Notes under the pieces: generated by a model
The model's input: the letters and a program-made list of their open reading frames with translations, nothing else
Told to the model about the DNA's origin: nothing
Databases searched by the model: none
Origin: Clostridia bacterium
GTDB lineage: Bacteria; Bacillota; Clostridia; Oscillospirales; Acutalibacteraceae
Assembly (NCBI GenBank): GCA_017379935.1
Contig: JAFNVC010000016.1
Span: 42,803 to 106,802, forward strand
Reading direction: 5' to 3'
Length of the DNA stretch: 64,000 nucleotides
Translations under genes and position numbers: made by a program
In this document: positions 10,396-18,401 of the stretch, piece after piece
Layout of the letters: the number at the start of each line of letters is the position of its first letter
How positions within the stretch are numbered: position 1 is the first letter of the stretch

Positions 10396-12036
10396 ATGAA
10401 ACCTATGAAGGCTAATGTTACGGGCAGAAAGTGTCCCAAGCTCCCCGATTTTAAAACAGCAAAGGAAATCGTTCTTTACGGTGCGCAGGCTGGCGGCGAT
10501 AAGCTGCAGTATAAATTCTACAATTTTGAGGGCAATGTGGAGGATAAATCCTTCAATCAGGTCAACTATGAATTCCGCGGTATCGGCGAATACCTTTACA
10601 AAAAAGGTCTCGCAGGCAAGAAGGTTGCTATTCTCAGCGAAAACTGCTACTACTGGATTGCGTGCTACTTCGCAATTATCACGGGTAATATGACAGTTAT
10701 TCCGATGGACCCGAAGCTCCCCGACGAGGATCTTACGGACGTTATCGTCAGAAGTGACTGTGATGCTATCATCTATTCAAATGACTTTGTTTCTTCAATC
10801 GAAATGATGAAGAATACCGACGGCGTTGTTCTCACAGAGTACATCAAGCTTGAGGATTACTATGACATCATCGAGGAAGGCCACGCTTACGCCAAGGAGA
10901 CAGGCAAGTCCTATCTTGACGAGCCCGTAAACGAGGATGACGTTGCTTTCATCGTTTACACATCAGGTACAACAGGTAAATCAAAGGGCGTTATGCTCAC
11001 ACAGGGCAGCGTTGCAGCTGACGCTATCGCAGGCGTTAAATCCGCACCCAGCGGACACGCTATCGGCTTCCTTCCCCTTCACCATACATATTCATGGGTA
11101 AGCGCACTCTTCACGGGATGTCTTCTTTCCGAGTGGGGCTTCGTCTGCCGCAGCATCAAGGATATCCAGAAGGATCTTGCAGAATATCATCCGCACAATT
11201 TCGCAGGCGTTCCTCTTGCAGTTGAGACTATCTATAAGAAAATATGGTTCACAGCCAAAAAGACGGGCAGAGACGAGGTTCTCAAGAAGGGTCTGAAGAT
11301 CAGCAACTTCCTTATGAAGCTCGGCATCGACAGAAGAAGAAAGATTTTCAAGACAATCATTGATAATCTCGGCGGTGAGCTTGCTCTCATCATCTGCGGC
11401 GGCGCTTATCTTGACGAAAAATATGAGCGCGGTATGTACGAAATGGGTATCCATATCGTCAACGGCTACGGTATCACAGAATGCTCACCCGCTATCACGG
11501 CTAACAATCCCGACCACTTCAAGTTCGGTAGCTGCGGTACTCCCCTTGAGTGTAACGAAATCAAGATTCACGAGCCTGACGAAGAGGGTGTCGGTGAAAT
11601 CTACGTACGTGGTAAGAACGTTATGAAGGGCTACTATAAGGATCCCGAGGCAACAGCCGAGGCATTCGACGGCGAATGGTTCAAGACCGGCGACTACGGC
11701 TATATCGACGAGGACGGCTTCCTCTTCTTCCGCGGAAGAAAAAAGAACCTTATCGTTCTTTCAAACGGTAAGAACGTTTCTCCCGAGGAAATCGAGGATA
11801 AGCTTTCAACAATCGAGTATGTAAAAGAGGTTGTCGTTTACGATGAGGACGGCTTCATCACAGCTGAATTCTTCCTTGATACTCTTGAGGTTCCCGATGC
11901 AAAGGACAGAATCAAGGGCGACGTTAACGAGATCAACAAGAAGCTTCCGGGCTACAAGCAGGTTGCAAAGGTAAAGACACGCGACACAGAGTTCCCGAAG
12001 ACAACAACCCTTAAGATTCTCAGAAACAAGAAATAA
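10396..12036 (+). CDS. Long-chain acyl-CoA synthetase (AMP-forming)
   Basis: This 546-aa adenylate-forming enzyme contains the P-loop-like motif YTSGTTGKSKGVMLTQ (~residue 190), the GYGITECSP motif (~360), the KTGDYGYIDEDGFLFFRGR core (~435) and the C-terminal lysine region FPKTTTLKILR. It should activate fatty acids with ATP and CoA in the cytoplasm. The start MKPMKANVTG is chosen because GGAGAGG lies 9 bases before it; the in-frame ATG 7 codons upstream would place this site inside the coding region. It has its own promoter and terminator and is monocistronic. It shows similar organisation to the fragment at 1-263. Confidence 0.9.
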   Translation: MKPMKANVTGRKCPKLPDFKTAKEIVLYGAQAGGDKLQYKFYNFEGNVEDKSFNQVNYEFRGIGEYLYKKGLAGKKVAILSENCYYWIACYFAIITGNMTVIPMDPKLPDEDLTDVIVRSDCDAIIYSNDFVSSIEMMKNTDGVVLTEYIKLEDYYDIIEEGHAYAKETGKSYLDEPVNEDDVAFIVYTSGTTGKSKGVMLTQGSVAADAIAGVKSAPSGHAIGFLPLHHTYSWVSALFTGCLLSEWGFVCRSIKDIQKDLAEYHPHNFAGVPLAVETIYKKIWFTAKKTGRDEVLKKGLKISNFLMKLGIDRRRKIFKTIIDNLGGELALIICGGAYLDEKYERGMYEMGIHIVNGYGITECSPAITANNPDHFKFGSCGTPLECNEIKIHEPDEEGVGEIYVRGKNVMKGYYKDPEATAEAFDGEWFKTGDYGYIDEDGFLFFRGRKKNLIVLSNGKNVSPEEIEDKLSTIEYVKEVVVYDEDGFITAEFFLDTLEVPDAKDRIKGDVNEINKKLPGYKQVAKVKTRDTEFPKTTTLKILRNKK

Positions 12037-12045
12037 AATATAATT

Positions 12046-12082
12046 GAGCAGTAAAAACCACTCGTTTTTACTGCTCTTTTTC
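12046..12082 (+). terminator. Rho-independent terminator after acyl-CoA synthetase
   Basis: A perfect 13-bp stem (GAGCAGTAAAAAC / GTTTTTACTGCTC) with loop CACTC is followed by TTTTTCTC. Confidence 0.9.
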
Positions 12083-12100
12083 TCTTTCATGGGGATAGGA

Positions 12101-12199
12101 AAAAACGCGCAGAATGAACAAACCGAGCCGAAGGTGTACAATGGTACATCGAGGCGAGATTTGTTTATAGCATAAAAATTATGCGGTCTGCACGTTTTT
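12101..12199. ncRNA. Three-way-junction-shaped palindromic element (possible structured RNA or mobile repeat)
   Basis: The region folds as an outer stem (CGCGCAGA 12106-12113 with TCTGCACG 12187-12194, one mismatch) that can be extended by flanking A and T runs. It encloses a long imperfect hairpin: AACAAA 12117-12122 with TTTGTT 12160-12165, then GCC with GGC, then GTGTAC with GTACAT around an AATG loop. A second perfect hairpin is GCATAA 12170-12175 with TTATGC 12179-12184. Both strands end in a T run after the outer stem. It lies just downstream of the 56-aa gene on the minus strand and after a separate terminator on the plus strand. I cannot name it; it could be a terminator-like RNA or a palindromic repeat. 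Confidence 0.5.
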
Positions 12200-12213
12200 A
12201 ACATCCCCTGCCT

Positions 12214-12384
12214 TTACATAAAGGTATCCATCAGATTATTTGCCGTCTTAATGGCTTTGTTTGCCATTTTCTTGTAGTTCATTTTCTTTGAGCTCTTCAT
12301 CGAGCCGCCGATGAGTGCCGTTGCTCCGCCGACAAGCATTCCGACGCCGATACCCTTCATAACCGAAGAAGCCGTGCTTTTCAT
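12214..12384 (-). CDS. Small Gly-rich membrane-associated protein (56 aa)
   Basis: This short gene encodes a 56-residue protein starting MKSTASSVMKGIGVGML. Residues ~11-28 form a glycine-zipper-like hydrophobic helix (GIGVGMLVGGATALIGG) followed by a basic amphipathic segment (MKSSKKMNYKKMANKAIK). An AGGGGTG site is well placed before ATG 12384. Similar short Gly-rich proteins of unknown function occur widely in Clostridia, to my recollection. The product is likely peripheral or single-pass in the membrane. The divergent promoter region is shared with pdxY, and the gene ends just before the palindromic element. Confidence 0.65.
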   Translation of the reverse strand: MKSTASSVMKGIGVGMLVGGATALIGGSMKSSKKMNYKKMANKAIKTANNLMDTFM

Positions 12385-12435
12385 AAAATCACCCCTTGAT
12401 TTTATTATCTGTCCGTCAGAGCAAAATATAATTAG

Positions 12436-12464
12436 TTGCTTTTTTCCAAGTATATTGTTATAAT
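12436..12464 (+). promoter_or_regulatory. Sigma-A promoter for pdxY-trmL
   Basis: TTGCTT (12436-12441) and TATAAT (12459-12464) are spaced by 17 bp, ending 8 bp before the GGAG site. Confidence 0.65.
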
Positions 12465-12485
12465 TAAGTTTTGGAGATGATAATT

Positions 12486-13328
12486 TTGGAAAAACAGAAA
12501 AAAATTGCTTTGATCAATGATATGTCCTGCATCGGCAGATGCTCTCTGACGGCAGGCATTCCTATTATATCCGCCTGCGGCTTTAGCTGCGTACCGATGC
12601 CGACTGGAATTTTTTCCGCTCAGACGGAATTCGACGGCTATGTCTGCGCCGACCTGACAGACAGAATGCAGGCCTTTGCCGACCATTGGAAAACTATCGG
12701 CATCCGCTTTGACGCGATTTATACAGGCTATCTCGCAAGCAGAAGTCAGGCAGAATTCGTCAAGCGCTTTATGATTGATTTCAAAAAAAGCGATACTCTC
12801 TGCATCGTTGACCCCGTTATGGGCGATAACGGCGAGTTCTACAGCGGAATTGACGAAAGCTTCGTGGAAGAAATGCGTTTTCTCTGTTCAATGGCGGATA
12901 TCATCACGCCTAACGTAACCGAGGCGCAGATGATTGCGGGTGTTGAATGCACCGCCGCACCGTACAGCGCCGACCACATCAAGGAGCTTCTCATAAAGCT
13001 CCGCGGTCTCGGTACTCCGCGTATTGTTATCACGGGCATCGAAAGCGAGGACGGTCAGATCGGCTGTGCCGTATACGACAGCTTCACGCGTAAGGCGAAT
13101 ATGTTCTTTACCCCGAAGGCGGAAGGCCGCTTCCCCGGCGCGGGCGACGTTTTCGCATCCTCACTCGTTTCCGCAGTAATGAGCGGAAAGGAATTTACCG
13201 ACGCGGTACAGATTGCAATGACCTTTGCCTGTGAATGTGTTGAAAAAACGGCACATTCTGACGAGCCTCGGGGCTTCGGACTTGCTTTTGAGCCGCAGAT
13301 ATATAAACTCAGGGATATGGTGAAATAA
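12486..13328 (+). CDS. pdxY: Pyridoxamine/pyridoxal kinase-like protein
   Basis: This 280-aa ribokinase-superfamily enzyme resembles PdxY/pyridoxamine kinases, which phosphorylate the 5' hydroxyl of B6 vitamers. The N-terminal motif is ALINDMSCIGRCSLT, DPVMGDNGEFY near residue 105 resembles the metal/ATP region, and PGAGDVFASSLVSAV near residue 220 carries the catalytic Asp in the anion hole. I chose TTG 12486 because GGAG lies 9 bases upstream; an ATG at 12477 is too close to that site. Its stop overlaps the trmL start by one base (TAATG). PdxY versus another hydroxymethylpyrimidine-type kinase is decided by overall pattern only. Confidence 0.8.
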   Translation: MEKQKKIALINDMSCIGRCSLTAGIPIISACGFSCVPMPTGIFSAQTEFDGYVCADLTDRMQAFADHWKTIGIRFDAIYTGYLASRSQAEFVKRFMIDFKKSDTLCIVDPVMGDNGEFYSGIDESFVEEMRFLCSMADIITPNVTEAQMIAGVECTAAPYSADHIKELLIKLRGLGTPRIVITGIESEDGQIGCAVYDSFTRKANMFFTPKAEGRFPGAGDVFASSLVSAVMSGKEFTDAVQIAMTFACECVEKTAHSDEPRGFGLAFEPQIYKLRDMVK

Positions 13329-13840
13329 TGGCAACACTTAACATCGTTCTGGTCGAGCCCGAAATTCCGCAAAACACGGGAAACATCGCGCGCACCTGCG
13401 CCGCAACGGGCACAAGACTGCATATAATCGAGCCGATGGGCTTTAAAATTGACGACAGAAAATTAAAAAGAGCAGGTCTTGACTACTGGCACCTGCTCGA
13501 CATTACATATTACAAAAATCTCGACGATTTCTTCGAGAAAAACAAGGGCGGCGAATACCGCTTTTTTACAACCAAAGCGCTCAACAAGCACACGGATGTG
13601 GAGTATCACGACGACGTTTTCCTTTTCTTCGGAAAAGAAACAAAGGGATTGCCCGAGCAGCTGCTCTTTGACAATCCCGAAAAATGTGTCCGTATTCCGA
13701 TGATTAACGATTCCTCCGCACGAAGCCTCAACCTCTCCAATTCGGTTGCGATTGCGGTTTACGAGGTGCTCCGTCAATGGGATTACCCCGACCTGCTCTG
13801 TGCAGGAAAGCTTACCCAATTCAACTGGGAGGATAAATAA
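13328..13840 (+). CDS. trmL: tRNA (cytidine(34)-2'-O)-methyltransferase TrmL
   Basis: The 170-aa protein is a SPOUT methyltransferase. It has the diagnostic PEIPQNTGNIARTCAATG segment (~11-28), GKETKGLP near residue 100 and the knot-forming ARSLNLSNSVAIAVYEVL (~128-145). It methylates the wobble base of certain leucine tRNAs using S-adenosylmethionine. The length is typical. It is translationally coupled to pdxY. Its stop codon directly abuts the stop of the convergent dut gene, with no base between them. Confidence 0.95.
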   Translation: MATLNIVLVEPEIPQNTGNIARTCAATGTRLHIIEPMGFKIDDRKLKRAGLDYWHLLDITYYKNLDDFFEKNKGGEYRFFTTKALNKHTDVEYHDDVFLFFGKETKGLPEQLLFDNPEKCVRIPMINDSSARSLNLSNSVAIAVYEVLRQWDYPDLLCAGKLTQFNWEDK

Positions 13841-14350
13841 TCATTTTGTTGTACTGCCGAAGCCGCCGTTGCGGACATCGGTAACGTCATCATCATAGGT
13901 GATACCGTATTCAATAAAAATACCCTGGGCAAAGCCCTGACCCGCCTTGACTTCAACGACCTTATTCTCGTTGGAGTCATTTGTTATTTTAATAAAAATA
14001 TGACCCTCGTTGTCGGAATAGTAGTAGTCGCTGTCGATAATGCCGACGGTGTTGTTGAGCTGAAGGCGGAATTTAAAGCCGAGTCCGCTTCTCGGATAAA
14101 CCTTCAGCACCCAGCCCTCCTCGATTTCGCAACGGATGCCCGTCGGAATTTTGAGGGTTTTTCCCGGTTCAAGAGTAAAGTCAACGGGGCTGTAAATATC
14201 ATAGCCTGCCGAGCCCGATGTCGCACGGCGGGGTAATTTTATACCTTCATAAATCGTCTTGATTTCTTCAGCTGTACCGCCGAAATCCTCCGACCACGAG
14301 GAGCAGAAATTTTCAAAGCTTACCTTGCTGAATTTCGCCATTCTTTTCAT
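13841..14350 (-). CDS. dut: dUTPase (deoxyuridine 5'-triphosphate nucleotidohydrolase)
   Basis: This 169-aa trimeric-type dUTPase hydrolyses dUTP to dUMP and pyrophosphate. Motifs in order are SAGYDIYS (~47-54), YPRSGLGFK (~85-93), NNTVGIIDSDY (~99-109) and the C-terminal arm motif NGGFGSTTK. The protein carries about 40 extra N-terminal residues relative to short bacterial dUTPases. ATG 14350 has GGAG 7 bases upstream. A promoter is at 14380-14408. The gene ends against trmL without an intervening terminator. Confidence 0.93.
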   Translation of the reverse strand: MKRMAKFSKVSFENFCSSWSEDFGGTAEEIKTIYEGIKLPRRATSGSAGYDIYSPVDFTLEPGKTLKIPTGIRCEIEEGWVLKVYPRSGLGFKFRLQLNNTVGIIDSDYYYSDNEGHIFIKITNDSNENKVVEVKAGQGFAQGIFIEYGITYDDDVTDVRNGGFGSTTK

Positions 14351-14379
14351 AATAAATCTCCATTCCGATTAGTATGTTA

Positions 14380-14408
14380 ATTTTATCATATATAACGGTA
14401 AAAGTAAA
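14380..14408 (-). promoter_or_regulatory. Sigma-A promoter for dut
   Basis: On the minus strand TTTACT (14408-14403) and TAAAAT (14385-14380) have a 17-bp spacer. Confidence 0.6.
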
Positions 14409-14455
14409 CAAATCAGACTATTAAATAAATTTTTAAATTTTTATTTTCAGATATA

Positions 14456-14484
14456 TTTACTTTTGAATAATATTCTGCTAAAAT
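14456..14484 (+). promoter_or_regulatory. Sigma-A promoter for ABC exporter operon
   Basis: TTTACT (14456-14461) and TAAAAT (14479-14484) have a 17-bp spacer upstream of the GAGGGGTG ribosome binding site. Confidence 0.6.
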
Positions 14485-14514
14485 CGCCTTAAATTGAAAA
14501 AGAGGGGTGTTAAT

Positions 14515-16764
14515 ATGAGTGAGACAAGCAATATGCCTATTCCCCAAAAATTCCGCGACAGGCTGAACGCTATCGTAAAGCCCGAGGAAGTGCTTTTTTC
14601 GGTAGTCGGCGACCTTAACCTCAAGGGTAAATATGCCGAATCCGTTGCGGTTTTTCTGAAAGACAGAGTCATTACCTTTGACGAATGTCTTAAAGAGGAG
14701 TATAAGGTCACCCTTTATTCCGACATTGAAGAAGCTGGAATAAAGAGACTTTACGGCAACGCGATGTTCAAAATCAAAACCCGCAGCGGTAAAAAGGAGG
14801 ACCTGCTGAGATTCTCCTACGCTTCGGCAGAGATTGCGGATGCGGGTGCAAACTTCATAAACGTTACCAACAAGAAAGGCTTCAGCCCCGACGAGGTCGA
14901 GGTAGTTTATGCCGTTTATAACAAGCAGCGCTCATTTTGTCCCAGATGCGGACGTAAGCTCCCTAAGCCGGGCGCAGAATGCATCAACTGTTCGGGAAAA
15001 AGCAAGGTAATCAGCAAATTCGCACGCTACATCACTCCCGAAAAGGGTCCGCTGTTTTTCTGTATGTTTTTATCCGTTATCACAACAGCGATGGCTCTTG
15101 TTCCGCCCTACATTACAAAAATACTCGTCGATAACGTTATCCCGCAGAACAATCTGAACGGGCTCATAAAAATAATTCTTATCCTCGCCGTTGTTTATGT
15201 CGTGCAGTACGCAGTCAACGGTCTGCGCGCATATAAGCTACGACTGACGGGCAACAGAATCATTATGAGCATCAAAAAAGATATTTACGCAAAGTCACAG
15301 TATCTTCCGATGAGCTTCTACGACAAGATTTCGACAGGCTCCGTTATCAACCGCGTCAATTCCGATGCTGCCGTTATACAGAGCTTCGTTATGAAAATTT
15401 CGCAGGAGGCTATTGTTCAGGCATTCACGCTCGTCGGACTTATCGTGATTATGCTGAGCATGGACTGGAAGCTGACGTTGTTCTCACTCGTTCCCATTCC
15501 CGTAGTTGTCGTTGTGGCAAAGCTCTTCAGCCGTATCATCAAGCCGAAATATATGCGACTCTGGCGAAGAGGCTCCGCAATCTCTACCGTACTTGCAGAC
15601 ACAATTCCGGGTGTCCGCATCGTAAAGGCGTTCACCAATGAAAGAAACGCTATCCGCAAGTTTGATTCCTTCTGCGACGAATGGTATAACGAGGATAAGA
15701 AGGTAGCCGCTCCCGCCGCAATCTTCCCGTCAATCATCACCTTCCTCGTAACCTGCGGCTCGCTGGTCATCTGGTTCGCGGGCGGTAAAATGGTTATCGG
15801 CGGTGACAGCGGTATCACACTCGGTCTTCTTGTTTCATTTATTTCTTATGCAAGTATGTTCTATAATCCCGTCAACTTCTTCGCAAATATCGGTGATACA
15901 TATCAGAACACGCTCGCATCTGCCGAAAAAATCCTCGATATTCTCGACGCTGAGCCGGAGCACAACTTCGGCAAGGGCAACATTGCACCGAGACTTGACG
16001 GCAGAATCGAATTCCGCAACGTTAATTTTTCATTCGACCGCTCCAAAAAGGTGCTTTCAAATATCAATCTTACAATCGAGCCGGGTGACATCGTAGGTAT
16101 CGTCGGCACAACAGGCTCGGGCAAATCAACCCTCATCAACCTGCTGATGCGCTACTATGACGAATACGACGGAGAAATCCTCGTTGACGGTGAGAACATA
16201 CGCAACATCGATATGGATTATTACAGAAACTCCATAGGCTTTGTTCAGCAGGAGCCGATGATGTTCCGTGACACAATCTTCAACAACATCGCATACGGCA
16301 GTAATCAGCGCAACGTTGAGCAGGTGCTTTACGCGGCAGAGGTCGCCAACGCGCACGGCTTTATCTCCAAGATGCCCGATGCTTATGACACGATGCTCGG
16401 CGAACGCGGTGTCGGTCTTTCGGGCGGTGAAAAGCAGAGAGTCTCAATTGCAAGAGCCGTCCTCAAAAATCCGAGCATTCTGATTTTTGACGAAGCGACC
16501 GCGGCTGTTGACTCCGAAACCGAAAATCTTATCCAGACGGCTATTGAAAGACTTATCAGCGGCAGAACAACGCTTATGATCGCTCACCGTCTTTCAACCC
16601 TGCGAAAGGCAAATAAGATTGTCGTTGTCGATAAGGGCGAAATCGTTGAATGCGGAACACCCGACGAGCTTATGGCACTCAAGGGCAAGTACTACAAGCT
16701 GATAGAAATTCAGTCTATGGGTGACTTACTCCGAAAGAAAAAAGAAGAAGAAAACTTTGAATAA
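14515..16764 (+). CDS. ABC exporter with N-terminal zinc-ribbon domain
   Basis: This 749-aa half-transporter has three parts. Residues 1-135 are a cytoplasmic beta-rich domain; residues 142-159 form a zinc ribbon (CPRC...CINC); then come six membrane helices (~175-460) and an ATPase domain (~500-745) with GTTGSGKST, LSGGEKQR and FDEATAAVD. It is an exporter-type ABC protein, acting as a dimer at the membrane. The start MSETSNMPIP has GAGGGGTG upstream; an in-frame start 7 codons earlier would overlap this site. It is followed by the DUF1854 gene after 12 bases. I recall ABC-DUF1854 pairs near cyanophycin synthetase genes in other bacteria; none is seen here. Confidence 0.88.
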   Translation: MSETSNMPIPQKFRDRLNAIVKPEEVLFSVVGDLNLKGKYAESVAVFLKDRVITFDECLKEEYKVTLYSDIEEAGIKRLYGNAMFKIKTRSGKKEDLLRFSYASAEIADAGANFINVTNKKGFSPDEVEVVYAVYNKQRSFCPRCGRKLPKPGAECINCSGKSKVISKFARYITPEKGPLFFCMFLSVITTAMALVPPYITKILVDNVIPQNNLNGLIKIILILAVVYVVQYAVNGLRAYKLRLTGNRIIMSIKKDIYAKSQYLPMSFYDKISTGSVINRVNSDAAVIQSFVMKISQEAIVQAFTLVGLIVIMLSMDWKLTLFSLVPIPVVVVVAKLFSRIIKPKYMRLWRRGSAISTVLADTIPGVRIVKAFTNERNAIRKFDSFCDEWYNEDKKVAAPAAIFPSIITFLVTCGSLVIWFAGGKMVIGGDSGITLGLLVSFISYASMFYNPVNFFANIGDTYQNTLASAEKILDILDAEPEHNFGKGNIAPRLDGRIEFRNVNFSFDRSKKVLSNINLTIEPGDIVGIVGTTGSGKSTLINLLMRYYDEYDGEILVDGENIRNIDMDYYRNSIGFVQQEPMMFRDTIFNNIAYGSNQRNVEQVLYAAEVANAHGFISKMPDAYDTMLGERGVGLSGGEKQRVSIARAVLKNPSILIFDEATAAVDSETENLIQTAIERLISGRTTLMIAHRLSTLRKANKIVVVDKGEIVECGTPDELMALKGKYYKLIEIQSMGDLLRKKKEEENFE

Positions 16765-16776
16765 GGAGGAGTGAAA

Positions 16777-17262
16777 ATGCCTAACTATATTGAAAGCTCT
16801 GCAATAAAGCTTACACCGAGAGACCGTATTTTTGTTGACGCGGAGTTCTACACGGGCGAAAAATTTGAAAATCTTGAGCTTCACAGAATGTTCCCGATAA
16901 CAGGTCTTACAAAATACATAGCACTTGTCGATTCCGAGGGTAACGAAATCGGCATCATCCGAGACGTTGAGGAGCTTATGCCCGAGTCTCGCGATACTGC
17001 CTTACAGTGTCTCGACGAATACTATATGATGCCGAGAATCAAGCGCTTTATAAAAATGAGCGAAAAGTTCGAAATCTGGATGTGGACGGTGGAGACCGAC
17101 AAGGGCATCTGCACCTTTGAAATACGAAATCACATCACGGCAATCAAGCCTCTTTACGACGGACGCGTGCTGATAAAGGATGCGAACGACAACCGATACG
17201 AAATTCCCGATGTAAAACAGCTTGATAAAAAGAGCTATAAAATGATATCACCCAAGCTTTGA
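16777..17262 (+). CDS. DUF1854 domain protein
   Basis: The 161-aa protein matches the DUF1854 family in size and pattern: a basic N-terminal strand (AIKLTPRDR), a central KYIALVDSEGNEIGIIRDVEEL segment split over ~45-70, YMMPRIKRF and a C-terminal DGRVLIKDANDNRYEIPD. It has no membrane helix or signal and should be cytoplasmic. ATG 16777 has AAGGAGGA 6 bases before it, so it is preferred over GTG 16771. The family usually lies beside an exporter-type ABC gene, as here, suggesting an accessory subunit or regulator. The function is unknown. Confidence 0.8.
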   Translation: MPNYIESSAIKLTPRDRIFVDAEFYTGEKFENLELHRMFPITGLTKYIALVDSEGNEIGIIRDVEELMPESRDTALQCLDEYYMMPRIKRFIKMSEKFEIWMWTVETDKGICTFEIRNHITAIKPLYDGRVLIKDANDNRYEIPDVKQLDKKSYKMISPKL

Positions 17263-17278
17263 TGAAAGGACGATTTTA

Positions 17279-17605
17279 ATGAAATTACTTATTGCTATTG
17301 TAAATAACGAGGACAGCGCGCTCGTTTCCTCAGCGTTGACGAAGGACGGCTTCAGCGTTACAAAGCTTTCCACAACCGGCGGATTCCTTATGGTTGGCAA
17401 CACTACCCTGCTCATCGGTGCAGACGACAAGGATGTTCCCAAGGCAAAGGAAATTATTAAGAAAAATTCCGAAACAAGAACTCGCTCAGTCCCCTCCACC
17501 GCTGCTCTCGGCGGCGGACTTTCCGAAGGCGATCTCGGAGTTGAGGTCAAAATCGGCGGTGCTATCGTCTTCACCGTTGACGTTGAAGGCGTAGATAAAT
17601 ATTAA
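17279..17605 (+). CDS. darA: Cyclic-di-AMP receptor DarA/PstA (PII-like)
   Basis: The 108-aa protein matches the PII-like c-di-AMP receptor family. MKLLIAIVNNEDS, VTKLSTTGGFLMVGNTTLLIG and the C-terminal VEVKIGGAIVFTVDVE correspond closely to B. subtilis DarA. The receptor binds c-di-AMP as a trimer; its output is still poorly understood in most species. It lies 16 bases after the DUF1854 gene in the same operon as the ABC exporter, which could hint at a link between c-di-AMP and that transporter, by inference. A terminator follows. Confidence 0.93.
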   Translation: MKLLIAIVNNEDSALVSSALTKDGFSVTKLSTTGGFLMVGNTTLLIGADDKDVPKAKEIIKKNSETRTRSVPSTAALGGGLSEGDLGVEVKIGGAIVFTVDVEGVDKY

Positions 17606-17610
17606 AAAGC

Positions 17611-17638
17611 AAATCACCCGTTGTGAAACGGGTGATTT
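17611..17638 (+). terminator. Bidirectional terminator between darA and yhhN-like gene
   Basis: A 12-bp stem (AAATCACCCGTT / AACGGGTGATTT) with loop GTGA lies between convergent genes; the plus strand continues in TTTTAG. Confidence 0.8.
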
Positions 17639-17642
17639 TAGT

Positions 17643-18380
17643 TTATACTGCGATATTTAAAATTGTAAGACCGAGAAGCATCTGCGCATAGAAGTAGGTC
17701 CAGATATTAACCTTTCGTATCGCATAGCTTTTTGAATATCTGTGAGTAAAGCGCAGAAGCGCGAGCGTAAAATCTGAAAGAGTGAACAGTCCTGCGCCGA
17801 GGATAAGTATAATTCCCGTTGCGGGCGCGTTTTCGATTGTTGAATCAATTATAAACCTTATGCTCAGCCACAATGCCTTAACGAGCATAATCATAATGAC
17901 ATTCATATAAACCGTACACGGCAGGAATGCCTTTCCGTATTCCGCCTTATGTGTGTAGAGTCTGAACTGGCTGAAGCAGATCCCCGTTATCATCAGTAAA
18001 GCCTCGGTAAAATCGAGAAACGGTGCATCGGGGAAATATGTTCTCTGCACCTTCAGAAACGCCGCTATGTAGCAGATGTGACCGACCATAAAGGTGAGAA
18101 CACCTGAAATAAACCAATTTTCCGTCACCTTGTAGTGGAGCAGAAAATCTCCTGCCCACGAAAAAACAAGGCCGATCAGAATAAAAAATGCATAGTTTGA
18201 AAAATTACCTGCAGTGAACATCGCAAGCAAAGCATTGAGTAAAAAAATCGTCGAGCAGGTCATTTTCATTGTCAACGATTTTTTGTTGGGCTTCGGAATT
18301 TCAACCTTTAAAAACATAAAGGTTGTCACTGCCTGTAAGATAAACAAAACTGCAAAACCAATTATATTCGGTACTGACAT
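17643..18380 (-). CDS. YhhN/TMEM86-family membrane protein (lysoplasmalogenase-like)
   Basis: This 245-aa integral membrane protein has about eight hydrophobic helices. Conserved acidic/polar positions typical of the YhhN/TMEM86 family are visible in SWAGDFLLHY (~80), MVGHICYIAAF (~102) and GAGLFTLSDFTLAL (~200). Characterised relatives hydrolyse the vinyl-ether bond of lysoplasmalogens; plasmalogens occur in anaerobic Clostridia, so this role is plausible. ATG 18380 has AAGGGG upstream; a TTG two codons earlier is less likely. It is the last gene of a three-gene operon with a serine hydrolase and a GDPD-family protein. Confidence 0.8.
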   Translation of the reverse strand: MSVPNIIGFAVLFILQAVTTFMFLKVEIPKPNKKSLTMKMTCSTIFLLNALLAMFTAGNFSNYAFFILIGLVFSWAGDFLLHYKVTENWFISGVLTFMVGHICYIAAFLKVQRTYFPDAPFLDFTEALLMITGICFSQFRLYTHKAEYGKAFLPCTVYMNVIMIMLVKALWLSIRFIIDSTIENAPATGIILILGAGLFTLSDFTLALLRFTHRYSKSYAIRKVNIWTYFYAQMLLGLTILNIAV

Positions 18381-18401
18381 TCTCAAAACCCCTTTACAAA
18401 T

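Noticed and set aside
13838-13843. Missing terminator between the convergent trmL and dut genes as a sign of overlap regulation
   Set aside because: The stop codons simply abut. Each transcript may end inside the other gene, but nothing in the sequence shows a specific mechanism.
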